The position numbers and the translations under genes were made by a program. The notes under the pieces were generated by a model that was not told the origin of the DNA, did no database searches, and saw nothing but the letters and a program-made list of their open reading frames with translations. Positions 59,382 to 64,000 of a stretch of DNA of 64,000 nt are shown here, piece after piece; the first letter of the stretch is position 1; every line of letters starts with the position of its first letter. The stretch is from Bacillota bacterium (lineage in GTDB: Bacteria > Bacillota > Clostridia > Christensenellales > CAG-138), in the NCBI GenBank assembly GCA_023400985.1, contig JAEXEN010000001.1, forward strand, positions 38,387 to 102,386, read 5' to 3'.

Positions 59382-59969
59382 ATGGGCGAAATCAAGACAA
59401 TCATCGCCGAGCAACTGCAGCAGCTTCAAATGCTGATGCACCGCGCGTCGTTCCAAGGCTTTATGGGCGGTAGCATACACAACCCGCACAGGGGGCAGGG
59501 GCGGGTTTTGGCTATCCTTAAGATGAAACCGGAAATCAGCCAAAAGGAACTGACCTATCTGCTCAATATGAGCAAGCAGTCGCTGGCGGAACTCCTCGCC
59601 AAGCTGGAGAAAAGCGGCTACATCACACGCGAACAGTCTGAAGAGGATAAGCGAGCGATGACCATCAAGTTGACCGAGGAAGGTGCAAAAGCTGCCGAGG
59701 ATGTGGACGACACCGTCTCCGATGCAGAAAAAATCCTCGACTGCCTGAACGACGGGGAGCTTACCGCTTTCAACGGCTACCTCGACCGCATCATCAAACG
59801 CTATGAGGAGCAGTTTCCCTACGATGACTATGAGGAACGCCGTAAAACAATGGAAGCGTTTATGTTCCAATACGGTCACGGTGGCCACAATGATTTCCAT
59901 CACGGAATGGGCGGCCGCCCCGGTAATCAAGGCGGCGGGCATTTCGGCGGCGGTCATCATAGGGGTTGA
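59382..59969 (+). CDS. MarR-family transcriptional regulator with His/Gly-rich C-terminal tail
   Basis: A 195-residue protein with ATAGGAGG before the ATG. The winged helix (about 30-125) has GRVLAILKMKPEISQKELTY, LLNMSKQSLAELLAKLEKSG and YITREQSEEDKRAMTIKLTE. The C-terminal ~35 residues are an unusual low-complexity tail rich in His and Gly (GHGGHNDFHHGMGGRPGNQG, then GGHFGGGHHRG), which could bind metal. The gene is between two promoter/operator regions that share a common motif, so it probably represses its own operon. It ends 5 bp before the next regulator start. Confidence 0.9.
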   Translation: MGEIKTIIAEQLQQLQMLMHRASFQGFMGGSIHNPHRGQGRVLAILKMKPEISQKELTYLLNMSKQSLAELLAKLEKSGYITREQSEEDKRAMTIKLTEEGAKAAEDVDDTVSDAEKILDCLNDGELTAFNGYLDRIIKRYEEQFPYDDYEERRKTMEAFMFQYGHGGHNDFHHGMGGRPGNQGGGHFGGGHHRG

Positions 59970-59974
59970 GTGTT

Positions 59975-60367
59975 ATGATGGACCGCTTGACGAGAGCGCA
60001 GGAAAATTATGTCCGGGCCTTCCAATACCTTGCGAAGGAAGATAGCGGCGTAAGGCTTACCGACATTGCCGCTCTTATGCGGATTACCAAGGCGAGCGCT
60101 TTTAATGCGGTCACGAAACTCGAACAGAACGGCTTCCTTTACAGAGACAGCAACCGGCTCATTTATCTCACTCCAAAAGGCGAACAGGAAGCAAGCCGAG
60201 TCGCAGAAAACTTCACGGTCATACACCTTTTTCTGACGCGCAAGTTGAATGTCCATGAGAATACCGCCCTGTTGGATGCCGGTAAGCTGGAACACGTTGT
60301 GAGCGCGGAAACGGTCGATGCCCTCCGCTCATTTCTGGAAAAATCGGTCACGGCATCAGCAACATAA
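59975..60367 (+). CDS. DtxR/MntR-like or MarR-like winged-helix regulator
   Basis: A 130-residue protein starting within 5 bp of the MarR stop, hence coupled. The HTH reads RAQENYVRAFQYLAKEDSGV, LTDIAALMRITKASAFNAVT and KLEQNGFLYRDSNRLIYLTP, and the DtxR-type dimer region begins VAENFTVIHLFLTRKLNVHE. The family normally senses Mn or Fe with His/Asp/Glu/Met ligands, several of which can be placed here but not proven. Two metal-type regulators in one operon (the other with a His-rich tail) suggest metal homeostasis. No transporter is in the operon. Confidence 0.75.
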   Translation: MMDRLTRAQENYVRAFQYLAKEDSGVRLTDIAALMRITKASAFNAVTKLEQNGFLYRDSNRLIYLTPKGEQEASRVAENFTVIHLFLTRKLNVHENTALLDAGKLEHVVSAETVDALRSFLEKSVTASAT

Positions 60368-60422
60368 ACCTTTGAACCCGGTTCGCCTTTTACGGATCGT
60401 TTTTGTGCCAAAGCAACGAAAG

Positions 60423-60447
60423 AAAGCCCGGCATTACTGGGCTTCCT
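60423..60447 (+). terminator. Weak terminator-like hairpin after the regulator operon
   Basis: AAGCCC and GGGCTT pair around a 9-nt loop; the following U-run is poor (CCTG). Confidence 0.4.
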
Positions 60448-60487
60448 GCAACTCAATTCATTAAACGGCTTATAAATGCGTAAGCAG

Positions 60488-60653
60488 CTATTCCACATCC
60501 TTGCGTTTCGGCATGAGGGGGTCCTCATCCGGATGACCGATGACGATGAGGACGGATACGCGCCGGCCATCGGACAGGTTGATTAGGCGGGCTACCTGCT
60601 CTTCATCGAAGATACTCAAAATCGTGGTCCCAAGCCCTCGTTGTGGCACGATT
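60488..60653 (-). pseudogene. Truncated nitroreductase-family gene, C-terminal part only
   Basis: The minus frame reads RGLGTTILSIFDEEQVARLI and ends VIGHPDEDPLMPKRKDVE, which matches the C-terminal region of nitroreductases (GLGT....FDE..V...L......V..L..G.P). The N-terminal FMN-binding part is missing: it is replaced by the 3' end of metK, with the junction near 60654. There is no own start. A deletion fusing metK to this region is the simple explanation. Confidence 0.7.
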
Positions 60654-61856
60654 TCATCCTGTATGCACCGCAACTCCCATAACCTGAGGATGATGGGAAA
60701 GCGATGTTGCGATATCTTCCGATTCCCATGTACAGCCCTTGCTGAACTGTCCAAAGTGCCCGTATGCAGCGGTGCCGCGGTAGATGGGCTCATCCAGGGC
60801 GAGCGTTTCTATGATGGCCGAAGGGGTCAAATCCATCTCGGATGAGAGGAGCCGAGCGATACGTTCGTCAGAAATCCTCCCGGTACCGAAGGTGTTCACC
60901 ATTAAGCTGATGGGTCTGGCTATGCCTATGGCATAGCTTAATTGAATTTCACAACGCGAAGCCAGCCTTGCGGCCACGATGTTCTTGGCCAGAAAACGAG
61001 CCATGTAGGCCGCGCTGCGATCGACCTTGGTTGGATCTTTACCGGAAAAAGCGCCGCCGCCGTGCCGCGCATACCCTCCGTAGGTATCCGCGATGACCTT
61101 TCGCCCCGTCAGCCCGGTATCGGCAGCAGGCCCGCCCAACACAAACCGTCCGGTAGGATTGATATGAAAAACGGTTTGTTCGTCCAAAAGCCTCCGCGGG
61201 ATGGCTGTGGAGACGACCTCAGAGAGAATATCCCTGCTTAGCTGCACTATATCCACATCCGGGTCATGCTGCGCGCTGATAACCACGGTATGCACCCTCG
61301 TGGGGCGGTTGCTTTCATCATACTCTACCGTCACTTGAGACTTCCCATCGGGCCGCAGATACGGCAAAAGCCGCTTCTTTCGCACCTCCGCCAAGCGGTA
61401 TGTCAAAGCATGCGCCAGCGAGATCGGAAGGGGCATACGTTCGGGGGTTTCGTTACAGGCATAACCGAACATCATGCCCTGGTCACCCGCGCCCAGCGTC
61501 GGAGAAGCGCCGAGCCTGCCTTCGAGCGCACGCTCTACGCCCAAGGCAATATCGAGGGATTGCTGATGCAAGGAAATGCGCACCTTGATAGAGTCGGCGT
61601 TAAAGCCGTACGCATCTTTGTCATAGCCGATTTCCCGTACCGTGCTGCGGGCCACCGCTTCGTAGTCGACCTGAGCAGCCGTGGTGATTTCACCCATAAT
61701 GTGAAGCTCACCGGGCGACGCCGTCGTTTCACAGGCACATCGGGAATGCGGGTCCTGCTCGAGCAAAGCATCCAATATCGCGTCGGACACACAATCGCAC
61801 AGCTTATCGGGATGTCCTTCGGTCACGGATTCGGAAGTAAAGAGGTAATTGCACAT
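60654..61856 (-). CDS. metK: S-adenosylmethionine synthetase
   Basis: A 400-residue MetK of near-normal length. It starts with FTSESVTEGHPDKLCDCVSD, has GAGDQGMMFGYACNETPERM, the ATP loop GGAFSGKDPTKVDRSAAYMA and DLTPSAIIETLALDEPIY. The enzyme makes SAM from ATP and methionine. Its C-terminus is atypical after GHFGQFSKGCTWESEDIATS: the usual ending seems to be replaced by about fifteen residues read into a decayed nitroreductase. It starts 5 bp after the radical SAM gene stop, so the two are one operon, supplying SAM to that enzyme. Confidence 0.93.
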   Translation of the reverse strand: MCNYLFTSESVTEGHPDKLCDCVSDAILDALLEQDPHSRCACETTASPGELHIMGEITTAAQVDYEAVARSTVREIGYDKDAYGFNADSIKVRISLHQQSLDIALGVERALEGRLGASPTLGAGDQGMMFGYACNETPERMPLPISLAHALTYRLAEVRKKRLLPYLRPDGKSQVTVEYDESNRPTRVHTVVISAQHDPDVDIVQLSRDILSEVVSTAIPRRLLDEQTVFHINPTGRFVLGGPAADTGLTGRKVIADTYGGYARHGGGAFSGKDPTKVDRSAAYMARFLAKNIVAARLASRCEIQLSYAIGIARPISLMVNTFGTGRISDERIARLLSSEMDLTPSAIIETLALDEPIYRGTAAYGHFGQFSKGCTWESEDIATSLSHHPQVMGVAVHTG

Positions 61857-61861
61857 AGTAC

Positions 61862-63235
61862 TTATGTCCTTTCCAATGCATGACCCTTACATTCGGCGCA
61901 GCCGTGCGAGCAATTCCAAAGCTTATCGGCAACCGGAGCCCAACGTTCGGCCGTCCTCTCGCACTTAGCTGTCAGATCATGCACATCCTCCGGATTTTGC
62001 AGGTCTGTGGAGTGTGCGCCGGAGGTTTCAATCATTCTTGCCAATGCGCCGGGGTTGTCAAGAAGCGGGCATGGACGCAGATGATTCTCATGAAACGGCT
62101 GACCTTTATGGTAGGCCATGAACAGCGGGGATTTCAGCGCCTCCAAAATAGTCTTTTCATAAATGCTGGAGTCCGAATAGTGGATGAAGGCACAAGGCTC
62201 CATATCCCCGTTGGCGTTGATGTGCAGGTACCTTCGTCCACCGGCGATGCAACCCTCGGCATATTCGCCGTCGTTCCAAAAGTCCAGCGTGAACAACGGT
62301 TTGGTATCTCTGAATTTGCGAATTTGGTCATACATATAGGCGCGCTGCTCGGCTTTGACCATGAGCTCCGGCACGGCCTCTTTACCAATGGGCATATAGG
62401 TAAAGAACCAGCAAAATTTTGCGCCCCATTCGATCATTTGGTCAAAGTACCCCTCGGAGCCGATCACATCCACATTTTTGCTTGTATAGCAGCAGGAAAG
62501 GCCGAACGGCAGACGGTAGGCCTTGAGCAGCTGCGCAGCCGCCTTTACCATTTTAAAAGTTCCCTTTCCTCTGCGGAAATCGGTGTCCGCCTCAAACCCC
62601 TCTACGCTGATGATAGGAATGAAGTTTTTTAAACGAAGAATATCTTTTGCAAACGCTTCATCGATCAAGGTGCCGTTGGTGAAAGCCGCAAACTGACAGT
62701 CGGGGTGCGCTTCGCAAAGGCGAAGCAGATCCGCCTTGCGCACAAGTGGTTCCCCGCCGGAGTACAGGTAGAAATGGATACTGAGTTCCTTGCCTTGCCG
62801 AATAATGCCGTCAAGCGTTTCATATGACATATTCAGCCGATTGCCATACTCCGCCGCCCAGCAGCCGGTGCATTTCAAGTTGCATGCGGAAGTCGGGTCG
62901 ATCAGCATCGTCATGGGGATATTACAACCATGCTTTTGGGAAAGGACCTCCTGCTTCGGGATGCCCAGAATACCCGCCTTGAGCGCAAAGTTCCGAACCA
63001 CGGACTTCAAAACATCGTTATCGATATCCCGCCAAATGCTCATGATGAATTTGTACCAGTTATTCTCGGGATCGTTCAGTACCGCATGAATCGCTTTTGA
63101 CTGCGGCTCAAAGCTTTTGATGTTGAGAGAGTCAATTAAATTAAGAAGTTTAGGGATGTTTGCTTCGGGGTCGCCGGAAACATAGTTCATTGCCTTGTCC
63201 AGAACAAAACTGCCGATCTTTTCTTTTGCGTCCAT
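61862..63235 (-). CDS. Radical SAM protein with C-terminal SPASM-like cysteine cluster
   Basis: A 457-residue enzyme. The start at 63235 follows AAGGAG; the frame stays open upstream without another ribosome site. The 4Fe-4S motif CxxxCxxC is SACNLKCTGCWA (Cys118, 122, 125), followed by LYSGGEPLVRK. Extra Cys lie in the C-terminal half: EGCIAGGRRYLHINANGDME, then EPCAF, RPCPLLDN, and CSHGCAECKG at the end, which form auxiliary clusters as in SPASM/twitch enzymes. An ~100-residue N-terminal helical region is additional. The reaction is unknown. No precursor peptide gene is obvious beside it. metK follows in the same operon. Confidence 0.9.
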   Translation of the reverse strand: MDAKEKIGSFVLDKAMNYVSGDPEANIPKLLNLIDSLNIKSFEPQSKAIHAVLNDPENNWYKFIMSIWRDIDNDVLKSVVRNFALKAGILGIPKQEVLSQKHGCNIPMTMLIDPTSACNLKCTGCWAAEYGNRLNMSYETLDGIIRQGKELSIHFYLYSGGEPLVRKADLLRLCEAHPDCQFAAFTNGTLIDEAFAKDILRLKNFIPIISVEGFEADTDFRRGKGTFKMVKAAAQLLKAYRLPFGLSCCYTSKNVDVIGSEGYFDQMIEWGAKFCWFFTYMPIGKEAVPELMVKAEQRAYMYDQIRKFRDTKPLFTLDFWNDGEYAEGCIAGGRRYLHINANGDMEPCAFIHYSDSSIYEKTILEALKSPLFMAYHKGQPFHENHLRPCPLLDNPGALARMIETSGAHSTDLQNPEDVHDLTAKCERTAERWAPVADKLWNCSHGCAECKGHALERT

Positions 63236-63402
63236 GTCAAATCTCCTTATAAAGGCCGGTATTCCAAGAGGAAAGTACACAGCGTATTTGATGCTCCCAT
63301 GTTAATTGCCGACTATTTATAAAATGCTTAACTCCTGTTTGAGAAATATTAATATTACTTTGCCGGACATGACAGGTACATATATTAATGAAAGTGAAAG
63401 CA

Positions 63403-63440
63403 AACACCGCCTCAAAAGATAATTTGGGGCGGCGTTTCGA
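63403..63440 (-). terminator. Terminator between the small envelope-type genes and the radical SAM gene
   Basis: On the minus strand CGCCGCCCC and GAGGCGGTG pair around a 16-nt loop, followed by TTTGCTTTC. Confidence 0.6.
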
Positions 63441-63485
63441 AGCGTTGTCACTTGTTGACCATATAGGCGGTTTTCTTGGCTGCCG

Positions 63486-63749
63486 TTAATCCTTGGCATC
63501 ATCCTGACTTTCAGGTTCGGCGGCGGCCTTCTTTTGCGCATCGTTGTGCAGATCGGAATCGGCGCTGTTCTCTGCAGGATCATCCGGCGTCAGAAAAGCG
63601 TCAACAAATTTCTTTTCGATCTTCTTGTAACCGCCCACTACGCCATCCTCGATTTTCTTATAGCCGCTGACCACGCCGTTCTCGATTGCCTGATAACCGG
63701 ACACAACAGCTTTTTCGATTTTTTTGTTTGCCTTCATAAACTTATTCAT
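63486..63749 (-). CDS. Small repeat protein with VxxGYxxIE repeats
   Basis: An 87-residue protein. Its N-terminal half contains four tandem copies of an 11-residue unit: VVSGYQAIENG, VVSGYKKIEDG, VVGGYKKIEKK and the related first part NKKIEKA. The C-terminal half is acidic (TPDDPAENSADSDLH). It is a helical, amphipathic protein of a type I recall as common and uncharacterised in gut Firmicutes, often beside a small membrane protein like the next one. It may bind membranes or the envelope. GGAGAT lies before the ATG. Confidence 0.75.
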   Translation of the reverse strand: MNKFMKANKKIEKAVVSGYQAIENGVVSGYKKIEDGVVGGYKKIEKKFVDAFLTPDDPAENSADSDLHNDAQKKAAAEPESQDDAKD

Positions 63750-63765
63750 ACTGATCTCCTCTATG

Positions 63766-63963
63766 TTATTTCAAGCCTTTGACTACGGGAACGAGGGAGA
63801 TAAGCAGCGCGATTCCTACGATACCCACGAGAATGCCGGGTACCAGATGGCTCCATACCATAACGAGGCACATGCCTGCGCCGAGAAGAAGAGCGCCGAA
63901 AACCCCGAGAAGAACGGTCATAAAGGTTTTGCCCGACATTTGAATGGGAGCTTTGTTCTCCAT
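63766..63963 (-). CDS. Small membrane protein of 65 residues
   Basis: Two strongly hydrophobic helices, MTVLLGVFGALLLGAGMCLV and LVPGILVGIVGIALLISLVP, follow a short polar start (MENKAPIQMSGKTF) and end with VKGLK. The start at 63963 is chosen because MENKAPIQMSGK resembles similar proteins; a GTG at 63999 is also open and the frame may begin outside the window. It lies 16 bp before the repeat protein on the same strand, so the two are probably one unit. Function is unknown. Confidence 0.65.
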   Translation of the reverse strand: MENKAPIQMSGKTFMTVLLGVFGALLLGAGMCLVMVWSHLVPGILVGIVGIALLISLVPVVKGLK

Positions 63964-64000
63964 CTTGCGCCATACCGCTGCCATGATCAGAAGGATCACA

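Noticed and set aside
60868..63300. SAM riboswitch before metK
   Set aside because: metK starts 5 bp after the preceding gene, and no SAM riboswitch pattern was seen upstream of the radical SAM gene.
1..64000. CRISPR array or complete insertion sequence
   Set aside because: No regularly spaced repeat clusters, no cas genes and no intact transposase were seen; only a recombinase fragment and short degenerate repeats.

Overview
The window is chromosomal DNA from a spore-forming, Gram-positive, probably anaerobic Clostridia-type bacterium (a Christensenellales-like Firmicute would fit). The evidence is spoIIR, sleB and ypeB (sporulation and germination), strong AGGAGG-type ribosome sites, a YesM/YesN two-component pair, VanW, a Bmp-type nucleoside ABC transporter, an MEP-pathway ispE, and several TTG/GTG starts. 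No function was confirmed by database search; every call is read from motifs, length and context.

Layout. 1-3.5 kb: end of a nucleoside-type ABC operon (ATPase fragment, two permeases, Bmp lipoprotein). 3.8-10.5 kb: VanW-like protein; a metal-efflux module (CadC-like ArsR repressor, separate HMA metallochaperone, P1B ATPase) with two palindromic operators around its promoter; a four-repeat peptidoglycan-binding NlpC/P60 hydrolase. 11-15.5 kb: SnoaL-like protein, Ku and LigD (end joining), and a decayed copy of a downstream araC gene. 15.5-20.3 kb (minus strand): NfrB-like glycosyltransferase with an MshEN domain, a GT39-like membrane glycosyltransferase and WecB. 20.6-25 kb: an orphan 49-codon gene, three tandem tRNA-Arg(CCT)-like units, an XRE regulator, flavin reductase, murC, ispE. 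25-29.4 kb: spoIIR-sleB-ypeB, then a holin/NlpC-P60 cassette. 29.5-33 kb: aldehyde dehydrogenase, ferritin-like protein, AraC regulator. 33-38.6 kb: a gene-poor island of tiny proteins, SodC, a J-domain protein, an integrase remnant and tRNA-Arg(ACG)/tRNA-Ala(CGC).

38.6-58.9 kb is a sugar-acid utilisation region. YesM/YesN faces a carbohydrate ABC transporter and two paralogous cupins; then come EamA and MATE exporters, a LacI-like regulator with an unusual architecture, and a six-gene run: PfkB kinase, 6-phosphogluconate dehydrogenase, SDR oxidoreductase, LarA-family enzyme, UxaC and UxaE. No dehydratase or KDPG aldolase lies among them. Together the six could convert glucuronate (and galacturonate through UxaE) to fructuronate, mannonate, gluconate, 6-phosphogluconate and ribulose 5-phosphate, a dehydration-free alternative to the Ashwell/Entner-Doudoroff route. 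This inferred pathway is the most interesting candidate here.

58.9-64 kb: a MarR operon with three matching operator-like sites, a DtxR/MntR-like regulator, a truncated nitroreductase, metK beside a radical SAM/SPASM gene, and two small envelope-type genes.

The second candidate system is the nfrB-GT39-wecB operon. From what is known of Escherichia coli NfrB (c-di-GMP binding through MshEN, dependence on WecB), it could be a c-di-GMP-controlled ManNAc-containing glycan pathway in a Gram-positive. Two promoters, upstream of the araC and SnoaL-like genes, share a conserved ~40-bp upstream element, suggesting a small regulon.
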